A stretch of DNA of 11,531 nucleotides, taken from contig JAJNBK010000005.1 in NCBI GenBank assembly GCA_021155845.1, positions 1 through 11,531 of the forward strand, in the 5' to 3' direction. The translations under genes and the position numbers were made by a program. Origin of the DNA: Nitrososphaeraceae archaeon. GTDB taxonomy: Archaea > Thermoproteota > Nitrososphaeria > Nitrososphaerales > Nitrososphaeraceae. The notes beneath the pieces were generated by a model. The model ran no database searches. It had not been told where the DNA came from and saw nothing but the letters and a program-made list of their open reading frames with translations. This document shows positions 1 to 6,023 of this stretch, piece by piece; the first letter of the stretch is position 1, and the number at the start of each line of letters is the position of its first letter.

Positions 1-558
1 GGATTTCAGTAGTTCCTTGGAGCTTGCTATTTTATCATTCAAGGTGTGTAATTCGTTATTCGACTGCTGTTTTTTAGATTCTAAATCATTGTTCTCAATT
101 TTAAGCAATTCACATTTTTCCTCTAAATATGGTAAATCCTTATCAGCAATTGCAAGAGCTTTAACCATATGCATCCGACCCATTCCTCTTTCCTTATAAT
201 GATTCCAGAATTCTACAAAATCCTCAATATTGTCTTCTCCAATCTCTTCATAAATTAAATTGAGTTTGTGTAACCCCTGTAGCTTCAAATACTCTCTATA
301 CAATTTGGTTACTTCTGGCTCTCTTAGGTTTAGTATGGTGGCAACTTGTACAGGCATCTTACCTTCAGAAAACAGCTTGTAGGCTTTAGAAGAAACCTCC
401 TGATCTTTATTCTTCTGTCGTCTAGCTTCTTCTTCCTTTCTAATAGCAGAAATGTCGCGAATTGACACCCTTTCTATCTTTGCTATTTCGCGTGTTGTCT
501 TTCTCTGATTATAGTAAAGGTCGATAATGCGTTCTTTTCTTTCTTCTGTGATTCTCAT
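1..558 (-). CDS. Helix-turn-helix / coiled-coil protein, 3' end outside window
   Basis: Reading the minus strand from the ATG at 558 gives 186 codons with no stop to the window edge, so the C-terminus is missing. Residues 1-45 are very basic and resemble a resolvase/sigma-type helix-turn-helix (MRITEERKERIIDLYYNQRK, then TTREIAKIERVSIRDISAI). A second helical unit near residues 60-85 (AYKLFSEGKMPVQVATILNL) looks like another DNA-recognition helix pair. From about residue 140 the sequence is a coiled coil rich in E, K, L, N and Q. I recall similar proteins as a multi-copy family in Nitrosocosmicus-type archaea, but this is from memory. Likely a DNA-binding protein that oligomerises through its tail; its target is unknown. 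A TATA-like box lies just upstream and the leader would be about nine bases. Confidence 0.8.
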   Translation of the reverse strand, partial: MRITEERKERIIDLYYNQRKTTREIAKIERVSIRDISAIRKEEEARRQKNKDQEVSSKAYKLFSEGKMPVQVATILNLREPEVTKLYREYLKLQGLHKLNLIYEEIGEDNIEDFVEFWNHYKERGMGRMHMVKALAIADKDLPYLEEKCELLKIENNDLESKKQQSNNELHTLNDKIASSKELLKS

Positions 559-589
559 ATATTTTTGACCGATACTATAAATAATTCAC

Positions 590-597
590 CTTTATAA
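590..597 (-). promoter_or_regulatory. TATA-like box for the helix-turn-helix gene
   Basis: The minus strand reads TTATAAAG here. About 26 bases downstream, the usual archaeal spacing, falls near 567, just before the ATG at 558. This fits a short-leader transcript. No Shine-Dalgarno sequence is visible in the leader. Confidence 0.45.
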
Positions 598-810
598 GAC
601 TTAACATCTTATTGATTCCTGATACCATTTTTAGTGTCTGATTTCATTTGAAACCTTCTAAAAAGTCCTTCTCAGAAATTAGGCTAAAAATTTATAGCTT
701 TAAGATTACACTATCAAGGAACGAAATGAATACTTTAATCTATTAGTTTTATTTATAAACATCATCTTATATTATTCTCTATATATGCGAGTACGGAAAA
801 GGAGGCCAAC

Positions 811-1056
811 ATTGTTATAGAGTTCCTCTTAGCGGTAACGTTATCAGTGTCACTAGCTGATATCCGCACAGTTAGTGGAGGAACAGAAACCCTTCATAGG
901 ACTTTTTGACTCTGCAGGTGTGTTTAAAGAAATTTTGGTGAGCAAATAAAAATAAAAGATGTTTGTGTTCAAGTTTCAGTGGATTATTCAGACTGCAAGA
1001 CTGTGACAAGTTCGTCTTCAAAGCAGTCAGAGAAAGTAACCTTTAGCATTGACTAA
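811..1056 (+). pseudogene. Decayed gene for a small exported protein
   Basis: Three coding-looking stretches line up. A GGAGG (801-805) is followed by an ATT codon at 811 where a start would be expected, then a signal-peptide-like run (VIEFLLAVTLSVSLADI). The reading then continues one frame over as AQLVEEQKPFIGLFDSAGVF and KEILVSK. It returns to the first frame as IKDVCVQVSVDYSDCK and TVTSSSSKQSEKVTFSID, ending at TAA 1054-1056. Skipping one C near 864 and two bases (TA) near 947 rebuilds a protein of about 80 residues. The first frame alone has in-frame stops at 907 and 925. Most likely a recently inactivated secreted protein of unknown role. It converges on the membrane operon, whose last stop codon is only 14 bases away. 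Confidence 0.42.
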
Positions 1057-1070
1057 ATTCATTCTCTCTT

Positions 1071-1373
1071 CTACTTTTGCTTCTGTGTAGCCAGTGAAGA
1101 CTCCTTGCGAGACCTTAGCGCAAGATATAGGAAGATAAATCCTATCACTGCTCCTACAATTGCCCAATGGTAAGAACTAAGCCCTTCGATCAGGATGGGT
1201 GGTGGCTTTCCATATCCAAAGACAGGATATATTGAAGGCGGCTGACTGGTGACGACATAGCCAAAGAAAGCAGCCCCAAACATAAGTCCGAATCCCTGGC
1301 TGGCAAGAATGGCAAAGAGAGTTGTCTTCCAACTTCTTTGATACTTTTGTGTTTGTCTGTTTCCTAAAGCCAT
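1071..1373 (-). CDS. Small two-helix membrane protein, third gene of the GC-rich membrane operon
   Basis: A 100-residue protein starting MALGNRQTQK. The longer reading to 1487 is rejected because it runs through the upstream gene. The ATG lies one base after the TAA of the 231-residue gene, and GGAGGG at 1383-1388 is well placed before it, so the two are almost certainly co-translated. Two membrane helices are visible, at about residues 18-42 and 67-86. Between them is an external loop with prolines and tyrosines (SQPPSIYPVFGYGKPPPILI). The tail is basic (RSRK...), so both ends are probably cytoplasmic. No catalytic motif is seen and I do not recognise the family. The size suggests an accessory or assembly subunit of a complex formed with the two upstream products. 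Confidence 0.8.
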   Translation of the reverse strand: MALGNRQTQKYQRSWKTTLFAILASQGFGLMFGAAFFGYVVTSQPPSIYPVFGYGKPPPILIEGLSSYHWAIVGAVIGFIFLYLALRSRKESSLATQKQK

Positions 1374-1374
1374 T

Positions 1375-2070
1375 TTAGTACGCCCTCCTATAATATTCGA
1401 GTATTTTTGGTGCCACCCAAAGCCCAAGGGCGAAGACCATATGAGAAACCCAGGCCGTGAACCACCATATCCAAGGCGGGAGAGCATCGGTTAGGACCCA
1501 TACTGGGAAAACCACCCAGTAGATTACGGTCATAGCCCAAGCGAAAGCAAAAGCAGACAACAGTGTATATCTTCTCACGAGTATGTAATAGGCCATGGCA
1601 AATCCCCATCCCCGCAGGATATGGGCTGCAAGTCCGGCTGTTAGGTTTTCATAAGTGAAGAGAGTGCCTGTACTTCCCAATATACTAGCCCCCCAGTCAA
1701 ACCAGTGATCCCAGAATGGGACGCCAACTGCAAGATTGATAGGAACCCTGGCCCAATCATAAAGTGTGTATGGTATAAGTGCCATGACAGCAAAAGTGGC
1801 TAGTCTTTTAGGCGTAATTCCGCTTTTGCCTGGAAGAAGTGCGATGAGTGGAATAGCTAACAAAACCGGCAACAAAGTCAGGTAAAACATGCCTGAAGAA
1901 AGGGTTACACTTGTAAATGTTATCCAATAGGCAAATAGTCCTAACTGCGGGCTAGAAAGAAGTAGTGCGAACAATCCACGATAGCCAAACCATCCTCCAC
2001 CGCCTTTGTCATAGAAATAGCTTAGAAATCCTCTTCCTCCTGCCTCTCTTTCGCGGACATAGTCTGTCAT
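1375..2070 (-). CDS. Six-helix, tryptophan-rich membrane protein of unknown family
   Basis: A 231-residue protein with about six membrane helices (roughly residues 32-54, 61-80, 90-108, 140-163, 168-193 and 199-221). It has a cytoplasmic-looking, charged, glycine-rich N-terminus and ends in YYRRAY. Tryptophan and tyrosine are abundant. An extramembrane loop carries PFWDHWFDWG (D121, H122, D125), and H150 and H210 lie in or near helices, so a metal or redox site is conceivable but unproven. The start is supported by GAGGAGGAG at 2082-2090. It follows the anchored external protein by 39 bases and is followed after one base by the two-helix protein. Base composition is well above that of the flanks: the line at 1441 is about 57% GC by count, against about 22% at 6961. 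The family is not recognised. Confidence 0.85.
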   Translation of the reverse strand: MTDYVREREAGGRGFLSYFYDKGGGGWFGYRGLFALLLSSPQLGLFAYWITFTSVTLSSGMFYLTLLPVLLAIPLIALLPGKSGITPKRLATFAVMALIPYTLYDWARVPINLAVGVPFWDHWFDWGASILGSTGTLFTYENLTAGLAAHILRGWGFAMAYYILVRRYTLLSAFAFAWAMTVIYWVVFPVWVLTDALPPWIWWFTAWVSHMVFALGLWVAPKILEYYRRAY

Positions 2071-2109
2071 GGACCTGTCTTCTCCTCCTCCGCTTCCTTC
2101 TCCTCTAAA

Positions 2110-2736
2110 TTACAATGAGCGTACATCTCTGATCTCCGTACTTTGGCTATTGGTCCAGGAGCGCACTTTATCATTTCGATCTCCCACTAAGGTAGTATTG
2201 ATTGACCAGTTCAATGTAATTGGCATCATGGTCTGAGTTGTGGAGTCAATTGCTGAAGCATCACCTCTGCAGGAAACATCTAGGGTGTAATCGTCGTATT
2301 TATCCACCAATGGTTGATAGATGTACCAGGGTTCACTACCTGTGGGTTTGGGAAATGCAGTTTCGGAATGGCTGCACTCAAGAATAACTTTTCCTTGGGA
2401 AATACCTGCTGCTGTGAAATTGAAATCATTCACTTCCAATACCAGAGGAAAACCAATCCAATCCAGAAACTTTCTGTCCAAGACCCCCACCTTTACTAAA
2501 TAGGTAGCCTCTTGTGCTCCTTCTACACTCTTGACGCTGGTGAGGTTGGCTACTTGACTCACCGATGGTTCTACACCATCAAAGGCATCAAAATCTCGCT
2601 CGTCTATCCTTGGAAGTGTCCAAGTGGCGGTTCTTCCATAGACAAAGGCATAAGGTCCTATATACATCAGTATCAAAAGTATGATAATCACGGGAGGTGC
2701 AAGATATCTAGATCGAGTTCGTGTATCAGATGACAT
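2110..2736 (-). CDS. Membrane-anchored extracytoplasmic protein, first gene of the operon
   Basis: A 208-residue protein from MSSDTRTRSRY. An earlier in-frame ATG at 2787 would add 17 residues. I prefer 2736 because a TATA-like box at 2802-2809 predicts transcription starting near 2779, after the first ATG, and GGAG at 2744-2747 is correctly spaced before 2736. A basic N-terminus precedes one membrane helix (about 11-33, YLAPPVIIILLILMYIGPYA). The remaining 170 or so residues look external and beta-rich, with several NxT/NxS sequons (for example NLT, NFT, NWS, NTT) and two cysteines that could pair. Copper-ligand histidines like those of AmoB/PmoB are not evident. Likely the external subunit of a complex with the next two membrane proteins; function unknown. 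Confidence 0.8.
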   Translation of the reverse strand: MSSDTRTRSRYLAPPVIIILLILMYIGPYAFVYGRTATWTLPRIDERDFDAFDGVEPSVSQVANLTSVKSVEGAQEATYLVKVGVLDRKFLDWIGFPLVLEVNDFNFTAAGISQGKVILECSHSETAFPKPTGSEPWYIYQPLVDKYDDYTLDVSCRGDASAIDSTTQTMMPITLNWSINTTLVGDRNDKVRSWTNSQSTEIRDVRSL

Positions 2737-2801
2737 GCCTTTTCTCCAAATCCCTACTTTGCCGTCGAGATACAAATTCAAAGTCATTGAAACTAATAAT
2801 C

Positions 2802-2809
2802 ATTTTATA
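2802..2809 (-). promoter_or_regulatory. TATA-like box driving the three-gene membrane operon
   Basis: The minus strand reads TATAAAAT. With the usual 26-base archaeal spacing, transcription would start near 2779, giving a leader of about 43 bases that contains the GGAG before the ATG at 2736. No other obvious promoter lies inside the operon, so the three genes are probably one transcript. Confidence 0.5.
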
Positions 2810-2820
2810 GGCATTTATTA

Positions 2821-3239
2821 GAATAGTACAATTGCCTAAGTGATTATTTATTTTCCTCCACCTTCTGAAATAGACAACGCATCGGTATGTATATATACAT
2901 TACTATAAATGGCAAAAATATTTGACATTGTTCATAATTTGGCAAAATTACAACTTATAATTCAAATATCTGCCGTTTGTAAATAAGTTAAACAAAAATC
3001 TATTGTTGCTAATTTATTATGCTTTATAGTTCTATAATTTAATTAAGTTAAAAACTGCTCTTATTGTAATAATCAACTAACATACATATTAAAGCAGATT
3101 AGGTATAACATACTTAGTTTATATTTATTTTTCGGTACATGAAAATATTATCATAAAAAACATGATTTAGTTCTACCTTTAAGGTACTGGGTTGTTCTTC
3201 TTTATGATATCTATTTTTCCATTTCAAGAATGAAGAGAG
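2821..3239. other. AT-rich intergenic region with no confident gene
   Basis: This stretch separates the minus-strand operon from the plus-strand genes. It contains the palindrome at 2887-2900 and two copies of TGGCAAAA at 2910-2917 and 2940-2947, start to start 30 bases apart, which puts them on the same helix face. No open frame with coding character was seen on either strand before 3240. Confidence 0.5.
2887..2900. repeat. Perfect 14-bp palindrome upstream of the membrane operon
   Basis: ATGTATATATACAT is its own reverse complement and lies about 110 bases before the predicted operon transcription start. It could be a regulator site, but AT-rich DNA yields such palindromes by chance. Confidence 0.3.
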
Positions 3240-3365
3240 ATGATGTGTGTTTTATTAATATCAGGAATTTATAGACTTGAGGATACGCCAACTGTAGTAC
3301 GCGCCACATCTTTTGAAACAGAGACTAACAGGAAGGAAAATAATAAAGAACAATCAGTAGTATAA
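3240..3365 (+). CDS. Possible 41-residue small protein or gene remnant
   Basis: ATG ATG at 3240 opens a 41-codon frame ending at TAA 3363-3365: MMCVLLISGIYRLEDTPTVV, then a hydrophilic tail RATSFETETNRKENNKEQSV. A purine-rich GAAGAGAG directly precedes it. The tail has ordinary coding character (E, T, N, K, R) rather than the I/F/Y/stop mix of random AT-rich DNA. No family is recognised. It could be a genuine small protein or the end of a decayed gene. Confidence 0.3.
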   Translation: MMCVLLISGIYRLEDTPTVVRATSFETETNRKENNKEQSVV

Positions 3366-3447
3366 ATATAGTAATAACAAAGACCAATATATAGATGCCT
3401 TCGTTAACCAATATTTAATGAATTTTAGAATTAAAAGAGGGCTTATC

Positions 3448-3455
3448 TTATAAGT
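3448..3455 (+). promoter_or_regulatory. TATA-like box for the CHRD gene
   Basis: TTATAAGT centred near 3451 predicts a transcription start at about 3477-3478. That is two or three bases before the ATG at 3480, so the CHRD gene is probably leaderless. It also argues against the in-frame GTG at 3474. Confidence 0.5.
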
Positions 3456-3479
3456 TATATTGCACAGAATATTGTGACT

Positions 3480-4022
3480 ATGTCTGCAAAAGGATTCTTG
3501 GCATTAATTGCCATTTTAGCAACAACACTAACGGTTTTAACATTGGCGGCAGTAGCAGCTACAACTAGTCTTTCTAATTCAGCATTTGCGCAAGGAAGAG
3601 AAAAATTTGTTGCAAATCTATCAGTTTCCGGGGTAGTACCACCCATAGATTCAAAAGCAACAGGTAGTGCTGAATTTGAACCTACTACGGATGCTAGTAG
3701 TATAAGCTATACAGTTAATGTTACAGATATCAATGCGGTTAAAGCAGCTCATATCCATATTGGTGAGATAGGACAAAATGGACCTATAGTAGTCACATTA
3801 TTCAAATCTGAAACTCCAACAGGTCAAGTAAGTGGGCTTTTATCTAAAGGAAATATTACTTCTGACAAGTTCGAAGGACCAATGGCTGGTAAGCAGTTAT
3901 CTGATTTAATCGATGTTATGAAGAGTGAAGGAGCATATGTTAATGTTCATACACAACAAAATCCTGATGGAGAAATACGCGGGCAAATTGAGCCAGCACC
4001 AGGAGAGGAGGAGGAGGAATAG
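3480..4022 (+). CDS. Secreted CHRD-domain protein
   Basis: A 180-residue protein from ATG 3480. A GTG two codons earlier is possible, but the promoter position favours the ATG. Residues 1-37 form a Sec signal peptide ending NSAFA|QG. Residues about 43-170 match the CHRD domain (chordin-like). The first hallmark is AAHIHIGEIGQNGPIVVTLF with H91 and H93. The second is GAYVNVHTQQNPDGEIRGQI with H157 and the NPDGEIRGQI signature. The mature protein ends in an acidic EPAPGEEEEE tail. CHRD proteins are exported beta-sandwich proteins whose biochemical role is mostly unknown; histidine-mediated metal binding is a reasonable guess. The gene stands alone, with its own near-leaderless promoter. Confidence 0.9.
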   Translation: MSAKGFLALIAILATTLTVLTLAAVAATTSLSNSAFAQGREKFVANLSVSGVVPPIDSKATGSAEFEPTTDASSISYTVNVTDINAVKAAHIHIGEIGQNGPIVVTLFKSETPTGQVSGLLSKGNITSDKFEGPMAGKQLSDLIDVMKSEGAYVNVHTQQNPDGEIRGQIEPAPGEEEEE

Positions 4023-4153
4023 TCATAACAAAATTATTTTATTAATTACATACAATACAGTAACGGCTTGATCTATCATGATTATTTTCTAATCACTCTA
4101 TGCTTATAGTCAGTTAGGGATGACAATATGTAAAATAAATCTACCATTCATTT

Positions 4154-4477
4154 TTAATTATCTTTCCTAACTATTGCTAAAAAGAATAAGACTAGAACAC
4201 CAAATATCATAGAAGGTAATATTATATCACTATATCCCTCCCTTAAGAATATAAAAACATCTTCCAAATATTCATAAAATAAATAGGCAGCAAATAGAGC
4301 AAATGCAACTATGGCGTATAATATTTTTTTTATACCTGTATTTCTATAAGCAGAAATTGATAGTGCCAACAAAAGAAGGGAAAGTACCGTACTGCTTACA
4401 TATATTATAGCTTCTACGGTATGAATCAGGTCAATCTGAAGAAGAAATGATCCAAAATGATGTACACCTATTATTAT
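4154..4477 (-). CDS. Small membrane protein (DUF7521-like) paired with the winged-helix regulator; start codon unclear
   Basis: An open frame of about 107 codons with three membrane helices: HTVEAIIYVSSTVLSLLLAL, then ILYAIVAFALFAAYLFYEYL after the basic SAYRNTGIKK loop, then ILPSMIFGVLVLFFLAIVRK. This layout resembles DUF7521-type proteins that sit beside winged-helix regulators in archaea (family link from memory). The first normal start codon in frame, a TTG at 4372, lies inside helix 1 and would destroy it. The frame is open back to the stop of the regulator, where GAGGAG (about 4483-4488) is followed by ATA ATA ATA. Either a non-standard start near 4477-4469 is used with translational coupling, or a -1 frameshift fuses it to the regulator, or the start has been lost. 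The given start is therefore a guess. Confidence 0.6.
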   Translation of the reverse strand: MIIGVHHFGSFLLQIDLIHTVEAIIYVSSTVLSLLLLALSISAYRNTGIKKILYAIVAFALFAAYLFYEYLEDVFIFLREGYSDIILPSMIFGVLVLFFLAIVRKDN

Positions 4478-5019
4478 TGTTCTCCTCTAGATAATGACAG
4501 AAACATTTCAGCTAGTCTATTACTCCACTTATCCCAAATACTAGGATAATAATTCTTCAACAATGTCACTATGTATTTCGAATCACTACTATGAGATAGT
4601 TGGTATCTTGTGTATTTTCCTTCTTTTGCTCCCCCTATTATCTTAAAATCAATCAAGTGTCTGACATGCCAGTTTACAGATGCAGCTGATATTCCAATGC
4701 TGTTTACAATATCTGTCTGTGTAGGATTTTTCTGTTCAATAATAAACATCAGTATTTCTCTTGCAGTTTCTTGTCTTAAAAATTGGAGCAGATTTTTTTC
4801 ATTATCCTTAAAAACTCCATGAAGAAAATAAAATTTATGCGAGCCTCGTCTAGATGAAGTTATCCTCTGCATTTTTTCTAGTTTAAGTAACTGGTATTGA
4901 ACTGAGCCTATTGAAATACCTAGTTCACTTTTGATCAGTCGTAGATGACATCCTGGTTTTTCCTGAATAAAGCGTAGCACTTTGCCCCCATTTCCTTGCA
5001 TCACCTCTTTCACAATCAA
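4474..5019 (-). CDS. Dual winged-helix transcriptional regulator
   Basis: A 181-residue cytoplasmic protein with two winged-helix domains. The first, about residues 10-68, contains CHLRLIKSELGISIGSVQYQ and the wing ITSSRRGSHKFYFL. The second, about 80-145, contains NPTQTDIVNSIGISAASVNW and the wing AKEGKYTRYQL. This matches archaeal ArsR/MarR-like tandem winged-helix regulators. The start is a TTG at 5019, supported by GGAGAGG at 5025-5031 with five bases of spacing and by a TATA-like box at 5071-5078. GTG 5013 and ATG 5001 are alternatives with poorer spacing. The membrane protein follows directly, overlapping or abutting the TAA at 4474, so the pair likely works together, for example as a membrane-linked sensor and its regulator. 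That pairing role is inferred. Confidence 0.88.
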   Translation of the reverse strand: MIVKEVMQGNGGKVLRFIQEKPGCHLRLIKSELGISIGSVQYQLLKLEKMQRITSSRRGSHKFYFLHGVFKDNEKNLLQFLRQETAREILMFIIEQKNPTQTDIVNSIGISAASVNWHVRHLIDFKIIGGAKEGKYTRYQLSHSSDSKYIVTLLKNYYPSIWDKWSNRLAEMFLSLSRGEQ

Positions 5020-5070
5020 TCAGTCCTCTCCAATGATAAAATTAGCATGATAGTTACTCTGCTTAGCAAT

Positions 5071-5078
5071 ATATTATA
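5071..5078 (-). promoter_or_regulatory. TATA-like box for the winged-helix / membrane-protein pair
   Basis: The minus strand reads TATAATAT. A start 26 bases on, near 5048, leaves a leader of about 28 bases containing the GGAGAGG at 5025-5031. Confidence 0.45.
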
Positions 5079-5237
5079 GCCTTAATTTATGTGTGATTAT
5101 AGATAGATCAAGGAGGAATAAGAGAGCAACCGTCAGGATCTAAAAAAAGTATTCACCAATAAAATTGAAGGCAAAAAAGTAAAATCAATCCGCCAATGTG
5201 TGTTGTTCAGATTCTAACAGTTGACTATATTTCTCTG

Positions 5238-5495
5238 TCAATTTACTCCTTTCCTAAAGGTCTTTCTTAGTATGGCAGAAGACTCCCTTCCTTCCTCAAA
5301 GCAATGTTTGTTTTTTTCAATCTTACCAAAGTTTTCTTTAGATTCAATAGCTAATTTATTTTTCTTGGCAAATATTTTGTATGCTCTATATAGATCTTCT
5401 TTCGTTGTTCTATTATCATACTCAGTAGAGTCTTCATCTATTGCATCTTTTAAAAAGGATACAGATATAGTATGAGCTATAGTTAATCTAAGTTG
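5238..5495 (-). pseudogene. C-terminal fragment of a P4/D5-type primase-helicase
   Basis: The frame runs from just after a TAA at 5496-5498 to TGA 5238-5240, 85 residues with no methionine, so it cannot be a complete gene. Its pattern matches the C-terminal winged-helix tail of phage/plasmid P4-family and poxvirus D5-like primase-helicases: VSFLKDAIDEDSTEYDNRTT, then KEDLYRAYKIFAKKNKLAIE, then SKENFGKIEKNK, ending RKTFRKGVN. The family layout here is Fl.....d.......t..dLY..Yk.....n.l......Fgk........r.....R..fr.G. The ATPase and primase domains are absent upstream. It is most simply the remnant of an integrated virus or plasmid. The plus-strand frame over the same bases is its shadow. Confidence 0.6.
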
Positions 5496-5511
5496 TTAGA
5501 AGCCTTCTAGG

Positions 5512-5532
5512 TATTATTATGTCATAATAATA
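5512..5532. repeat. Perfect 21-bp palindrome next to the primase remnant
   Basis: The left arm TATTATTATG and right arm CATAATAATA are exact reverse complements around a single T. It lies 17 bases upstream of the primase fragment, so it could be a leftover replication or regulator site of the lost element, or a transcription signal. Chance in AT-rich DNA is possible but less likely at ten base pairs per arm. Confidence 0.4.
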
Positions 5533-5591
5533 GATGCTAGTGGATGATATTACGTATGTGTGTAGGTGTGTATGTGCATCCAACCTAAAAG

Positions 5592-5816
5592 CTAAAATAT
5601 AAAATAAGAAAATAAAGTCACTACAGCCCTGCAAAAGTTACACACCCCACATCTGACCATATTATAGCTAGAACGAACAAAATGCTTATTCTTAAATCGA
5701 AATCGCTTGTTGATTCTGTTGAATATTCTACTTCTTTTTTCTCCTTCTTTTTCTTTTATAATCTCATAAGAAAGTGATGAAGACGACGAGGATCCTTCAT
5801 TCATAAATATACTCAT
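5592..5816 (-). CDS. Doubtful 74-residue basic protein
   Basis: ATG at 5816 opens MSIFMNEGSSSSSSLSYEII, followed by a strongly basic stretch (KEKEGEKRSRIFNRINKRFR) and a tail with C-x2-C (CGVCNFC). The first 50 residues have coding-like composition, while the last 20 look like a run-on into another frame. A TATA-like TTTAATAAAAAG near 5843-5854 could give a short leader. No family is recognised, and it may be a truncated or shifted gene associated with the neighbouring element remnant. Confidence 0.35.
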   Translation of the reverse strand: MSIFMNEGSSSSSSLSYEIIKEKEGEKRSRIFNRINKRFRFKNKHFVRSSYNMVRCGVCNFCRAVVTLFSYFIF

Positions 5817-6023
5817 TCTAGCGTGATTTTATTTAAAGATCTTTTTATTAAACACAACAAATTAGTTAATAATAATCCAAGGTTAAACTATCAAGATAGT
5901 TATAATGGTGTGCTTTTTGATGCTTTGACGACAATTATGATCTTTCTTTTTCTAAACTCAATTCAACTAAAGAAAAGTGTGAATGAATTATTTTAACGTT
6001 CTAGTACACATACACAACTGCTG

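Noticed and set aside
17..199. 60-codon plus-strand frame
   Set aside because: It is the antisense of the helix-turn-helix/coiled-coil gene, whose minus-strand reading is strongly coding.
1388..1609. 73-codon minus-strand frame inside the six-helix gene
   Set aside because: It is an out-of-frame shadow of the 231-residue protein and lacks its helix pattern.
2314..2733. Three plus-strand frames
   Set aside because: They are antisense to the anchored external protein, which has a promoter, a ribosome site and operon context.
1071..2787. Identification of the operon as ammonia monooxygenase (amoA/B/C/X)
   Set aside because: Sizes are suggestive, but no AmoA/AmoB/AmoC sequence motifs or copper-ligand patterns are visible.
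3455..3646. 63-codon minus-strand frame
   Set aside because: It is antisense to the signal peptide of the CHRD protein.
5122..5217. 32-codon plus-strand fragment ending KVKSIRQCVLFRF
   Set aside because: It has no start codon and is too short to assign. It is mentioned only as a possible piece of the nearby element remnant.
5221..5475. 84-codon plus-strand frame
   Set aside because: The minus strand matches a primase tail; the plus frame is F/L/S-rich, as expected of antisense.
5886..5901. Inverted repeat AACTATC-AA-GATAGTT
   Set aside because: Seven-bp arms in AT-rich DNA with no link to a gene start or end; likely chance.
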